64,000 nucleotides of DNA, from assembly GCF_003363015.1 (NCBI RefSeq), contig NZ_QRAP01000004.1:124001-188000 (forward strand), read 5' to 3'. Positions 42,775-51,434 of the stretch are shown here, one piece after another. The notes beneath the pieces are model-generated. The model was not told the origin of the DNA. It worked only from the letters and a program-made list of their open reading frames with translations, and did no database searches. Source of the DNA: Enterobacillus tribolii. Its GTDB lineage: Bacteria > Pseudomonadota > Gammaproteobacteria > Enterobacterales > Enterobacteriaceae. The first letter of the stretch is position 1; each line of letters begins with the position of its first letter. A program made the position numbers and the translations under genes.

Positions 42775-43554
42775 TGCGGACACCTCATAAATTACGGACA
42801 CATCAGTAAATAAAAAAGTTAGTACATAAATAAATCTTTGATGCGCTATCCGCAATTTTATTTTATTGCAATATATATCCTGAAAAATAAAAACCCACTT
42901 TTAGCTCAGGAATCAACCCTATACATAAAATAAAAATATTTACTTAGCAGGATAAAAATTACAATCAGCCCCTTTATATAGCAAGAGCTATCCTTTTGTT
43001 TAGTTAAGATAAATAACCAAAGCACAGGAAATAATCAATGCATTGATTTTAAACATATAAATAAATTTCAGGAGCACCAAAAAGGTATTATCCCCCTGTG
43101 CAAATCACTTGTTTATTTTCACAATTCATGTTTCTGAAAACTAAAACTTCAAGCTCAGCGAACTCATTTTAAACCCCATAAAATAACCATGAAGAATGCT
43201 TCACCACTATCTATTCCATGAGTTTATTGTTTTTTATACTCAACCAGGCCATATTGAATCTGAATACAATCATCACGTTATTTAAACCGCAATCAAATAT
43301 AACCTTGCTAATATTCTGGAAAAGATATGAGTATAGTAATCTTCAGGTTAAAAGTCAGGTCAACGCACACGCCACTGATACCCTATCCATTCTTAAAACC
43401 GATAAAGATTCCGAAATTTCCGATTTCAAGCCCCCACGGTCCTTTATTTGTATTCTGCGTTATACGCCATCAAAAAATTCTGGCTAAATGTCAGCAGAAG
43501 CCGGAGTCACAAAAATTTTTCTCTTTCCGGGGAAACACTAAACAGGAGGAATTC
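42775..43554. other. AT-rich region without recognised genes
   Basis: About 780 nt of strongly AT-rich DNA between the divergent thiamine-enzyme and NUDIX genes. A frame at 43218-43487 and an upstream extension of the NUDIX frame from 43327 have no ribosome binding site and atypical composition. Promoters for both flanking genes must lie here. No repeat or mobile-element end is visible. Confidence 0.5.
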
Positions 43555-44184
43555 GTGTCTGAAGCTCTCAGCGATAAGGAACTGACGCTCATCGCCCAAC
43601 GTCTGCAGGCGCTTGCCCAAACGGGGCTGACATATACCAAAGATGTGTTTGACCGGGAACGCTATGAAAGCCTCCAGGCCATCGCAGCACGTCTGCTGTC
43701 TGCCCGGCTTGATCTGCCGGAGAGCACGCTCAACACGCAGTTCAAGTCTGAAACCGGCTACGCGACGCCCAAAACGGACGTACGGGCCATCATCATGCGC
43801 GAGGGTAACGTGCTGCTGGTCAGGGAAGCCGATGACGGCGGCTGGAGCCTGCCCGGCGGATGGGCTGACGTCGGGGACAGCCCGTCAGAGGCCATCGTCC
43901 GCGAAGTATGGGAAGAAACCGGTCTTGAGGTCAGGGTAAGCCGCCTGCTCGGCGTATGGGATCGCAACCAGCATGGCCATCCGCCGTATCCCTGGCACGT
44001 GTATAAGCTGATCTTTTTATGCGAAGAGATTGGCGGAGAACTGGCCATCAGCCATGAATCACTGGATATCGGGTTCTTCGATCCTGACGCCCTCCCGGAA
44101 CTGTCTCTGACCCGTATTGTGCCGGAAGAAATCCACGTCAGTATCAGTACGGCCCAACAGGGGTGTGCTACATGGTGTGATTGA
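43555..44184 (+). CDS. NUDIX hydrolase with NUDIX_4-type N-terminal domain
   Basis: A 209-residue pyrophosphohydrolase. Residues about 1-65 form a helical N-terminal domain seen in a group of bacterial NUDIX proteins. The NUDIX box GWADVGDSPSEAIVREVWEE is around residues 102-122, with its catalytic REVWEE Glu residues intact. The start is GTG at 43555, directly after AGGAGGA, which decides it over the longer open frame from 43327. The substrate is unknown. It ends 53 nt before CRISPR array 1. Confidence 0.87.
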   Translation: MSEALSDKELTLIAQRLQALAQTGLTYTKDVFDRERYESLQAIAARLLSARLDLPESTLNTQFKSETGYATPKTDVRAIIMREGNVLLVREADDGGWSLPGGWADVGDSPSEAIVREVWEETGLEVRVSRLLGVWDRNQHGHPPYPWHVYKLIFLCEEIGGELAISHESLDIGFFDPDALPELSLTRIVPEEIHVSISTAQQGCATWCD

Positions 44185-44237
44185 TGGGTAAATCCAGGGG
44201 ATGAAACAGCTGTATTACAGTTGAGGCACTCTATTTG

Positions 44238-44937
44238 AGGGTTATCCCCGCTTGCGCGGGGAACACCAGGACCGCGCCCAACGTTTTGGCTGAGGCGTCG
44301 GTTTATCCCCGCTCACGCGGGGAACACGGACAGTTCATGTACCAGCGTTGAAGACAGCCCGGTTTATCCCCGCTCACGCGGGGAACACCAACCGATCGGG
44401 CCGGTAAACAACGCCAGCACCGGTTTATCCCCGCTCACGCGGGGAACACTCATTCAGTGCTATGCCAATCGCCCGATTTGACGGTTTATCCCCGCTCACG
44501 CGGGGAACACAACGGCGTCACGGTGGATAATGTCTATCTGGCCGGTTTATCCCCGCTCACGCGGGGAACACAGAATGGAAACCGCGAAGTTGCGGAATCT
44601 TATCGGTTTATCCCCGCTCACGCGGGGAACACATGGGCAACCGGATACGACATCACCGGCAGCCCGGTTTATCCCCGCTCACGCGGGGAACACAACGTTT
44701 CGCCGGGGTAATCATGGTTAGCCCCCGGTTTATCCCCGCTCACGCGGGGAACACATCCGCCCCGCTGCCAATGCGATCGAACGTGACGGTTTATCCCCGC
44801 TCACGCGGGGAACACGCCTATGGTTTGAAACTCGCCCATCAAATCCGCGGTTTATCCCCGCTCACGCGGGGAACACCTGTAGGTATCGACGACTGCGACG
44901 GAAGCCATCGGTTTATCCCCGCTCACGCGGGGAACAC
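44238..44937 (-). CRISPR. CRISPR array 1 (type I-E, 12 repeats, 11 spacers)
   Basis: Twelve 29-nt repeats with a strict 61-nt period (spacers all 32 nt). The stem GCGGGGA / TCCCCGC and the AAACCG 3' end in the minus-strand orientation are typical of type I-E. The leftmost repeat (44238-44266) differs from the consensus at four positions, marking the trailer end, so transcription runs on the minus strand with the leader at the right (44938 on). The array is 16 kb from the cas genes. Spacer targets cannot be identified by reading. Confidence 0.97.
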
Positions 44938-45017
44938 TCTAACTCTATATATCTAAATCTAAAGGATTTTTCCAACGCTAAAAACGCCACCGACTTTTCC
45001 CTGTTTTTAAAGAGCGC

Positions 45018-45030
45018 TAACCCATTGATT
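45018..45030 (-). promoter_or_regulatory. IHF-like site in the array 1 leader
   Basis: Minus-strand AATCAATGGGTTA matches the IHF consensus WATCAANNNNTTR at every specified position. It begins 81 nt from the leader-proximal repeat, the same distance as the equivalent site at array 2, and lies within a conserved block of about 30 nt. Confidence 0.6.
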
Positions 45031-45119
45031 TTACTGAACGTCAATATCAGCCAGCCCAAGGCTACCCTCATCTACCAACATAACAGACTAAGAAACAAGC
45101 AGAAAAGAAAGAAATGCCG

Positions 45120-45821
45120 CTAAAGATCCAGTATCTCTTTTACAAAAGGAATCGTCAGCTTACGCTGCGCACGAATAGAGGCATGATCCAGTTGATCAAG
45201 CGTGAGAAACAACGAGCGCATTTCACGCTCCAGTCGTTTAAGCAGGAAGCGCCCCACGTCTTCAGGCAATTCAAATCCCCGCAGCCGGGCGCGTAATTGC
45301 ATGGCCTGCAATTTATCATCGTCGCTTAATGGCTGAAGTTTATAAATTTGCCCCCAGTCCAGGCGCGAGGCTAAGTCAGGCAGTCCCAAATTCAGCTGCC
45401 GGGGAGGACGATCGCCGCTAATCAGTAAGCGCGCATGCCCGGTTTCCTGAATACGGTTATAAAGGTTGAAGACCGACATCTCCCACGCTTCATCACCGGC
45501 AATACACTCAATGTTATCAATGCACACCAACGCCAGTTGCTCCATCCCCTCCAGCACCTCGGGAACGAAATACGCGCGTTTATCCAGCGGCACATACCCC
45601 ACCGCCTTTCCCTGCTGGGAAAGCTCCGCGCAGGCGGCATGCATCAGGTGGCTGCGGCCTCCGCCTTCGCGTGACCAGAAATAGATGTAGGACCCGTGTT
45701 CCTGACTGAGCGCATTACGCAGCGCGGCGAGAAGGGACGCATTTTCTCCCGGATAGAAACTGGCAAACGTTTCGTCATCGGGAAGGTAGAGTGGCAGTGA
45801 AAGCTGTGCCGGCGTATTCAG
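45120..45821 (-). CDS. hda: DnaA regulatory inactivator Hda (CTG start)
   Basis: AAA+ protein that, with ADP and the DNA-loaded sliding clamp, stimulates hydrolysis of DnaA-ATP. The product from CTG 45821 has 233 residues. The clamp-binding motif QLSLPL is at the N-terminus, followed by a Walker-A-like REGGGRSHL, the Walker B region LVCIDNIE, and a C-terminal helical lid. The E. coli gene starts at CTG; here TGAGG lies at the correct distance from CTG, while the in-frame GTG at 45827 overlaps the Shine-Dalgarno. It is separated from its usual neighbour arsC by the accessory insertion. Confidence 0.93.
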   Translation of the reverse strand: MNTPAQLSLPLYLPDDETFASFYPGENASLLAALRNALSQEHGSYIYFWSREGGGRSHLMHAACAELSQQGKAVGYVPLDKRAYFVPEVLEGMEQLALVCIDNIECIAGDEAWEMSVFNLYNRIQETGHARLLISGDRPPRQLNLGLPDLASRLDWGQIYKLQPLSDDDKLQAMQLRARLRGFELPEDVGRFLLKRLEREMRSLFLTLDQLDHASIRAQRKLTIPFVKEILDL

Positions 45822-46041
45822 AAGCACCTCAAACCATAACAGGCAAATATCACGGTCAGTCTAACACAGAAACGGGGAAGAAAAACCCGGTGCTGAGCCC
45901 GAACTCCACCGGTTGCAGCATCAGGATAATTCCGGTTTTGAATATTCGCTTACCCCGATAATAACCTCTGTTATAGTATTTCCTTTTGCCTGTTTGTTAA
46001 AAAAACAAGCATCGCCACCGATTACCAATAAGGATATAGGA

Positions 46042-46569
46042 ATGAAAATAAGCCACCTGATTTTTGCCGCCGGTCTGTCCATGATCAGCGCGCTGTCCTA
46101 TGCGGCAGAGCCGCTGGTTACGTTCGTTTGCACCGGAAACACCGGGCGCAGCCCCATGGCGGAAGCGCTGGCGAAGGATCTCATTCAGAAAGATCATCTG
46201 AATATCGCCGTCCAGTCCCGCGGAGTGAACGTCAACCCAAAAGAAATCACACCGGAACAAGGCACGGTCACCGTGTTGAAAGAACGCGGGATTGACGTCA
46301 GCGCCCACCGGGCAACGCAGTTAAGCGCAGCCGATGTTGAACATTCCACGCTGCTGCTGACCATGACCACCGGCCACAAAGATAAGATCCTGGCGCAATA
46401 TCCCCAGGCAAAAGATCGCGTGTTTACGCTGGCGGAGTACGCTACCGGTAAACATGAGGACCTGGTCGATCCTTATGGCGAACCGCTGGAAGCCTACAAA
46501 AAAGTAGAAGGCCAGCTCGATGCATTACTGCCGGCGGCATTAGAGAAAATCGCAAAAAACAGCAAGTAA
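46042..46569 (+). CDS. Secreted low-molecular-weight protein tyrosine phosphatase family protein
   Basis: A 175-residue phosphatase of the LMW-PTP family. The P-loop CTGNTGRS (Cys30 to Ser37) has the CX5RS form, and the general acid is in LVDPYGEP. Unusually, residues 1-22 look like a Sec signal peptide (MKISHLIFAAGLSMISALSYA), which predicts a periplasmic enzyme. The ATG at 46042 follows AAGGA; the frame is open further upstream without support. No kinase or polysaccharide gene is adjacent. The substrate could be a periplasmic phosphate ester or a phosphotyrosine. Confidence 0.8.
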   Translation: MKISHLIFAAGLSMISALSYAAEPLVTFVCTGNTGRSPMAEALAKDLIQKDHLNIAVQSRGVNVNPKEITPEQGTVTVLKERGIDVSAHRATQLSAADVEHSTLLLTMTTGHKDKILAQYPQAKDRVFTLAEYATGKHEDLVDPYGEPLEAYKKVEGQLDALLPAALEKIAKNSK

Positions 46570-46573
46570 GAAA

Positions 46574-46604
46574 AGAGAAGGCCACCTTTCGGTGGCCTTC
46601 TGTC
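46574..46604 (-). terminator. Hairpin between the phosphatase gene and uraA
   Basis: A 10-bp stem (46578-46587 and 46591-46600 approximately) with a short TTTC loop. On the minus strand it is followed by CTCTTTTCTT, fitting a terminator for uraA; it may also act for the phosphatase gene. Confidence 0.65.
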
Positions 46605-46620
46605 ATCAACCCGGTCGGCG

Positions 46621-47907
46621 TTATGCTTTTTCCGGGTTATCGTCCGCGTCGATCACTTCTTCTTCGCCACGCACCATGCTGATAACCTTAAACAGCAGGC
46701 TCATGCCAATACCGACGATCGTCGCCAACGCCATGCCTTTCAGCTCGGCGGCGCCGATATGTACCTTCGCGCCACTGACGCCGATAATCAGAATCACCGA
46801 TGTCAGGATCAGGTTCTGCGCCTTGTTATAATCCACCTTGGATTCGATCAGCACACGAATACCTGAAGCGCCGATCACACCATAAAGCAGCAGCGAAACA
46901 CCGCCCATCACCGGCACCGGGACCATCTGAATCGCCGCCGCCAGCTTACCTACGCAGGAGAGCAGAATCGCCAGCACCGCCGCCCCGCCGATAACCCAGG
47001 TGCTGTAAACCTTGGTGATCGCCATAACGCCGATGTTTTCTCCGTAGGTGGTATTGGGCGTGGAGCCGAACCAGCCGGAAACAAAGGTAGAGAAACCATT
47101 GGCGAACATAGAACGGTGCAGGCCGGGGTCACGGATTAAGTCTTTCTTCACGATATTCGCCGTCACCACCAGGTGCCCCACGTGTTCCGCGATCACCACC
47201 AGCGCCGCCGGCAGAATCGTCAGAATCGCGAACCATTCAAACTTCGGATGATAGAAGGTCGGCAGCGCAAACCAATGCGCGTCACGGACCGCCGTCAGGT
47301 CAACCATTCCCATGGCGAAAGCAAGCGCGTAGCCCACCAAGACGCCGATAAGAATCGGGATAATCGCCAGGAAGCCGCGGAACAGCACCGAGCCCAGCAC
47401 CGTCACCGCCAGCGTCACCATTGAAACGATGATCACGTTGCTGTCCGGCGTTGCGCCTTCCGCAGGCAACAACCCGGCCATCCCTGCCGCCACGCCGGCC
47501 AGTTCCAGGCCGATAACGGCCACGATGGCCCCCATCGCCGCCGGCGGGAACATCACGTCCAGCCAGCCGGTGCCCGCTTTCTTCACGATAAGCGCCACCA
47601 GGCAGAACAATACGCCGCAGATGATAAACCCGCCCAGCGCCAGTTCATACCCCAGCGGCAACAGCAGCATCACCGGTGAAATAAAGGCAAAGCTCGACCC
47701 CAGATACGCCGGAATTTTGCCCTTACAGATGAACAGATAAAGCAGCGTACCGATACCGTTGAACAGCAGAATGGTCGCCGGGTTAATCTTGAACAAAATC
47801 GGCACCAGTACCGTTGCGCCGAACATGGCAAACAGATGCTGGAAGCTCAACGGAATCGTTTGCAGTAGCGGTGGTCGTTCGCTCACTCCAATAACGCGAC
47901 GCGTCAT
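46621..47907 (-). CDS. uraA: Uracil permease UraA
   Basis: Uracil:proton symporter of the NCS2 (NAT) family in the inner membrane. The 428-residue protein has the expected 14-segment hydrophobic pattern. The NCS2 substrate-site Glu is in VVIAEHVGHL and the family signature in STPNTTYGENIGVMAIT. It lies 92 nt downstream of upp on the same strand, as in E. coli, with a hairpin between them. Confidence 0.96.
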   Translation of the reverse strand: MTRRVIGVSERPPLLQTIPLSFQHLFAMFGATVLVPILFKINPATILLFNGIGTLLYLFICKGKIPAYLGSSFAFISPVMLLLPLGYELALGGFIICGVLFCLVALIVKKAGTGWLDVMFPPAAMGAIVAVIGLELAGVAAGMAGLLPAEGATPDSNVIIVSMVTLAVTVLGSVLFRGFLAIIPILIGVLVGYALAFAMGMVDLTAVRDAHWFALPTFYHPKFEWFAILTILPAALVVIAEHVGHLVVTANIVKKDLIRDPGLHRSMFANGFSTFVSGWFGSTPNTTYGENIGVMAITKVYSTWVIGGAAVLAILLSCVGKLAAAIQMVPVPVMGGVSLLLYGVIGASGIRVLIESKVDYNKAQNLILTSVILIIGVSGAKVHIGAAELKGMALATIVGIGMSLLFKVISMVRGEEEVIDADDNPEKA

Positions 47908-47966
47908 GTCTTTATCCTCTAGCGGTATTATTAAGCGGAAGTACGGGCGCCCTGTTCACGCCCGGC

Positions 47967-47993
47967 AAAAAAAAGCCGACTACGAAGTCGGCT
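47967..47993 (-). terminator. Terminator/attenuator between upp and uraA
   Basis: Minus-strand stem AGCCGAC / GTCGGCT followed by eight T, starting 6 nt after the upp stop. It would reduce read-through from upp into uraA. Confidence 0.85.
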
Positions 47994-47999
47994 GAATCA

Positions 48000-48626
48000 T
48001 TATTTGGTACCAAATATTTTATCTCCGGCGTCACCAAGACCCGGAATAATGTAACCTTTTTCGTTCAGGCCTTGATCGATGGAAGCGGTGTAAAGCTCTA
48101 CGTCAGGATGCGCTTTCTCCAGCGCGGCCACCCCTTCCGGCGCGGCAACCAGCACCAGCACCTTAATGCTATGGCAACCCGCTTTTTTCAGCAGGTCGAT
48201 GGTGGCGATCATCGAGCCGCCGGTTGCCAGCATCGGGTCAACCACCAGCGCCATGCGCTCGTCGATGTTAGAAACCAGCTTCTGGAAATAAGGCACCGGC
48301 TCCAGCGTTTCTTCGTTACGGTAGATCCCTACCACGCTGATGCGCGCGCTCGGCACGTGTTCCAATACACCTTCCATCATCCCCAGCCCGGCACGCAGGA
48401 TCGGCACAACGGTAATCTTTTTCCCCTTGATCTGTTCTACTTCAACCGGGCCGCACCATCCTTCGATGGTCACTTTCTCGGTTTCCAGATCTGAGGTTGC
48501 TTCATAGGTCAGCAAACTACCCACTTCCGAAGCCAGCTCGCGAAAACGCTTGGTGCTGATATCGTGTTCACGCATGAGGCCCAGTTTATGTTTTACCAGC
48601 GGGTGTTTTACCTCAACGATCTTCAT
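48000..48626 (-). CDS. upp: Uracil phosphoribosyltransferase Upp
   Basis: Pyrimidine salvage enzyme that makes UMP from uracil and PRPP. The 208-residue protein has the PRPP-binding loop [11 protein letters not shown] and the C-terminal uracil-binding segment [12 protein letters not shown]. Two adjacent ATG codons (48629 and 48626) are possible; the second gives the E. coli N-terminus. It is divergent from purMN and upstream of uraA. Confidence 0.97.
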   Translation of the reverse strand: MKIVEVKHPLVKHKLGLMREHDISTKRFRELASEVGSLLTYEATSDLETEKVTIEGWCGPVEVEQIKGKKITVVPILRAGLGMMEGVLEHVPSARISVVGIYRNEETLEPVPYFQKLVSNIDERMALVVDPMLATGGSMIATIDLLKKAGCHSIKVLVLVAAPEGVAALEKAHPDVELYTASIDQGLNEKGYIIPGLGDAGDKIFGTK

Positions 48627-48779
48627 CATTATTCTCCCAGTCAGCGGTCGGCGCCCAAAAAAATCGCGAGATTATACCTCCTTTTGCCGTTTACGCCACG
48701 GTTAAAATCGTGATCCAGATCAGTATAGAGGGGATATTTATCTCCGGGGATGAAAAACCCGATCCCTCTCACAAGCCAC

Positions 48780-48795
48780 TCGCAAACGTTTGCTT
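48780..48795. promoter_or_regulatory. PurR operator of purMN
   Basis: TCGCAAACGTTTGCTT has the perfect core GCAAACGTTTGC of the PurR operator. It lies 58 nt upstream of the purM GTG start, as in E. coli. Confidence 0.9.
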
Positions 48796-48853
48796 CGACT
48801 GTTAGAATTAGCGCGTTTCTTGACATACGCCTAACCGCCATGGGGATTTCGCA

Positions 48854-49891
48854 GTGAGTAACAAAACCACTCTGAGCTACAAAGACGCCGGTGTAGACAT
48901 TGATGCAGGCAATGCATTGGTAGATCGCATTAAAGGGGTTGTAAAAGAGACCCGCCGCCCGGAAGTCATGGGCGGACTGGGAGGCTTTGGCGCCCTGTGC
49001 GCGCTGCCGCAGAAATACCGTGAACCGATTCTGGTGTCCGGCACCGACGGCGTAGGCACCAAGCTGCGTCTGGCGATGGACCTGAAACGCCACGACACCA
49101 TCGGCATCGATCTGGTCGCCATGTGCGTGAACGATTTGGTGGTTCAGGGCGCGGAACCCCTGTTTTTCCTCGACTACTACGCCACCGGCAAACTCGACGT
49201 TGACACCGCGGCCAGCGTCATCAGCGGCATCGCCGAAGGTTGCAAGCAGTCCGGCTGCGCGCTGGTCGGCGGAGAAACCGCGGAAATGCCGGGGATGTAT
49301 CACGGCGAAGACTATGACGTGGCGGGCTTTTGCGTCGGCGTGGTGGAAAAATCAGAGATTATCGACGGCAGCAAAGTGCAGGCCGGCGATGCGCTGATCG
49401 CGTTAGGCTCCAGCGGCCCGCATTCCAACGGCTATTCTCTGGTACGTAAAATCCTGGAAGTCAGCGGCGCCGATCCGCTGCAACAGCAGTTGGAAGGCAA
49501 ACCGCTGGCCGATCACCTGCTGGAACCGACGCGTATTTACGTTAAACCGGTGTTGAAACTGATCGAAGAACATGACATCCACGCCGTGGCCCACCTGACC
49601 GGCGGCGGCTTCTGGGAAAACATCCCGCGCGTACTGCCTGCGGGAACCCAGGCGGTAATTGACGAAGCAAGCTGGCAGTGGCCTGCCGTTTTCAACTGGC
49701 TGCGCGAAGCCGGCAACGTCAGCACGCATGAAATGTACCGCACCTTCAACTGCGGCGTGGGCATGATTATCGCCCTGCCCGCCACGCAGGCCGACGCGGC
49801 TGTCGCCCTGATGAAAAACCTGGGCGAAAACGCCTGGAAAATCGGTACAATTGCTGCTTCGGATTCTGAACAGCGCGTGGTTATCCAGTAA
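48854..49891 (+). CDS. purM: AIR synthetase PurM
   Basis: Phosphoribosylformylglycinamidine cyclo-ligase; it closes the imidazole ring in purine biosynthesis using ATP. The 345-residue protein matches E. coli PurM over its length, with [25 protein letters not shown] and the [13 protein letters not shown] segment. The start is GTG. The stop codon is followed directly by the purN ATG with no gap. A PurR operator lies upstream. Confidence 0.98.
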   Translation: MSNKTTLSYKDAGVDIDAGNALVDRIKGVVKETRRPEVMGGLGGFGALCALPQKYREPILVSGTDGVGTKLRLAMDLKRHDTIGIDLVAMCVNDLVVQGAEPLFFLDYYATGKLDVDTAASVISGIAEGCKQSGCALVGGETAEMPGMYHGEDYDVAGFCVGVVEKSEIIDGSKVQAGDALIALGSSGPHSNGYSLVRKILEVSGADPLQQQLEGKPLADHLLEPTRIYVKPVLKLIEEHDIHAVAHLTGGGFWENIPRVLPAGTQAVIDEASWQWPAVFNWLREAGNVSTHEMYRTFNCGVGMIIALPATQADAAVALMKNLGENAWKIGTIAASDSEQRVVIQ

Positions 49892-50530
49892 ATGAAAAAC
49901 ATTGTTGTGCTGATCTCTGGTCAGGGAAGCAACCTGCAGGCGTTGATTGACGCCTGCAACGACGGGCGTATTAATGCGCGCATCAGCGCAGTTTTCAGCA
50001 ACAAAGCACAGGCCTATGGGCTGGAGCGGGCGCGTGAAGCAGGCATTCCCGCTCACGCACTCGATCCCGCCGGTTACCCGGATCGCGATGCCTTCGATCA
50101 GGCACTGGCACAGCAGATTGACGCCGCCCAACCCGATCTGGTGGTACTGGCCGGCTACATGCGCATTCTCTCGCCGCGCTTTGTCCAGCACTACGCCGGG
50201 CGCATGCTCAACATTCACCCTTCCCTGCTGCCCAAATATCCCGGGCTGCACACGCACCGCCAGGCCATCGGCAACGGCGATGAAGAGCACGGCACATCGG
50301 TTCACTTCGTCACTGACGAGCTGGACGGCGGCCCGGTGATCCTTCAGGCCAAGGTGCCGATTTTCCCGCAGGACAGCGAAGAAGAAGTGATTGAGCGGGT
50401 GCAGGCGCAGGAGCATGCAATTTACCCGCTGGTCGTCAGTTGGTTCATTGATGGCCGGCTGCAAATGCGCGACAACGCCGCATGGCTGGACGGAGAACGC
50501 TTACCGTTGCAGGGATATGCGGCGGACTAA
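49892..50530 (+). CDS. purN: GAR transformylase PurN
   Basis: Phosphoribosylglycinamide formyltransferase, which transfers formyl from 10-formyl-THF to GAR. The 212-residue protein has the N-terminal LISGQGSNLQALID loop and the catalytic NIHPSLLPKYPGLHTH block (Asn, His) with the Asp in DELDGGPVI. It is the second gene of the purMN operon and is followed by a terminator. In E. coli ppk-ppx lie further along; they are absent here. Confidence 0.97.
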   Translation: MKNIVVLISGQGSNLQALIDACNDGRINARISAVFSNKAQAYGLERAREAGIPAHALDPAGYPDRDAFDQALAQQIDAAQPDLVVLAGYMRILSPRFVQHYAGRMLNIHPSLLPKYPGLHTHRQAIGNGDEEHGTSVHFVTDELDGGPVILQAKVPIFPQDSEEEVIERVQAQEHAIYPLVVSWFIDGRLQMRDNAAWLDGERLPLQGYAAD

Positions 50531-50555
50531 ACCATTCTCCGACAAACGGACGTTA

Positions 50556-50589
50556 ACAAGCGGACTGCTCAGGCATCCGCTTTTTTTAT
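50556..50589 (+). terminator. Rho-independent terminator of purMN
   Basis: Stem AAGCGGA / TCCGCTT (50558-50564 with 50576-50582), extended inside by TGC/GCA, followed by T's. It lies 27 nt past the purN stop. Confidence 0.85.
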
Positions 50590-50668
50590 ACTTTCGTTAA
50601 CCATATCGCGGCACCATCTATTACGCTGCGGCATAATCACAGGTTGCTGAATTTGCCGGGAGAGATAA

Positions 50669-51031
50669 ATGGATAACGCTGAGCTGATTGAATACTGCCT
50701 GACAAAACCGGGCGCGGTACACGACTATAAAGCGGAATGGGAAGCCGACCGTGTTTGTGTTTCCGGCAAAATGTTTGCCATGCTGGGCGATTTAAACGGC
50801 CGGCCGATTATCTCCCTCAAAAGCGAACCGGATCGCGCTGATGTACTGCGTCAGGCTTATGACGATATTATTCCGGGGTACTATCTGAATAAGAAGCACT
50901 GGAATACGTTATTTCTTGATGGTTCCCTTCCGGAAGAACTGGTTTACGAAAGTATTGATCATTCTTACCGGTTGGTGACTCAGGGGCTGACGAAAAAGGT
51001 ACAGAAAGCACTGGGGTTGCTGGGGGAATAA
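50669..51031 (+). CDS. MmcQ/YjbR family protein
   Basis: A 120-residue YjbR-type protein with the CyaY-like DNA-binding fold reported for this family. Typical features are the N-terminal YCLTKPGAVHDYKAEWEADR, a central strand with AMLGDLNGRPIISLK, and NKKHWNTLFLDG near residue 75. The role of the family is not known. It is the last gene before the type VI module. Confidence 0.85.
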   Translation: MDNAELIEYCLTKPGAVHDYKAEWEADRVCVSGKMFAMLGDLNGRPIISLKSEPDRADVLRQAYDDIIPGYYLNKKHWNTLFLDGSLPEELVYESIDHSYRLVTQGLTKKVQKALGLLGE

Positions 51032-51129
51032 ATCACACTCCTGCGGGATACACTCTTAAAGCGTGCAGAACGATTCAAACAGATACTTAAATTTTTTATA
51101 TTATACAGAAACTGTAATTCCCTTATTTA

Positions 51130-51156
51130 ATGCGGTCTGAACAGGCCGCTTTTCGT
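51130..51156 (+). terminator. Rho-independent terminator downstream of the YjbR-family gene
   Basis: A 6-bp stem (51132-51137 with 51144-51149, one G-U pair) and TTTTCGTTT. It lies 100 nt after the stop and would isolate the type VI module. The rest of the 51032-51434 gap is AT-rich and shows nothing else. Confidence 0.6.
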
Positions 51157-51434
51157 TTATTTCAGAAAAAGCAAACAACCGCCTCTCAACGTGTAAACCA
51201 GATAAAACCGCATCCATAGCCCTCTCTCCTGCAGTTCTTATATAAACCCGACAACCCGGAATTTGCTGGTAATAAAACGTAACCAGCATTAAGAAAGCAA
51301 ATGATTGCTTAAAAGGAGCATATCGGAATAATCACATATACAACTATCCATGAGTGACATATATTAGAAAATATTAATCATTCGGTTTTACATCAACGCC
51401 TGAAGCAGCTATTTCAGATGACAAGGAAGTTCTT

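Noticed and set aside
43218-43487. 89-codon frame and the 5' extension of the NUDIX frame from 43327
   Set aside because: The extension is AT-rich without similarity, and the strong AGGAGGA directly before GTG 43555 sets the NUDIX start.
44457-44956. Overlapping plus-strand open frames with repeated proline/arginine-rich peptides
   Set aside because: They are translations of the CRISPR repeats of array 1 (the 61-nt period shifts the frame regularly) and have no ribosome binding site.
51101-51289. Minus-strand frame of 62 codons downstream of the YjbR-family gene
   Set aside because: An internal ATG has a nice AGGAGA, but the frame reads through the terminator hairpin at 51130-51156 and has no recognised similarity. 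Probably not a gene, though not fully excluded.
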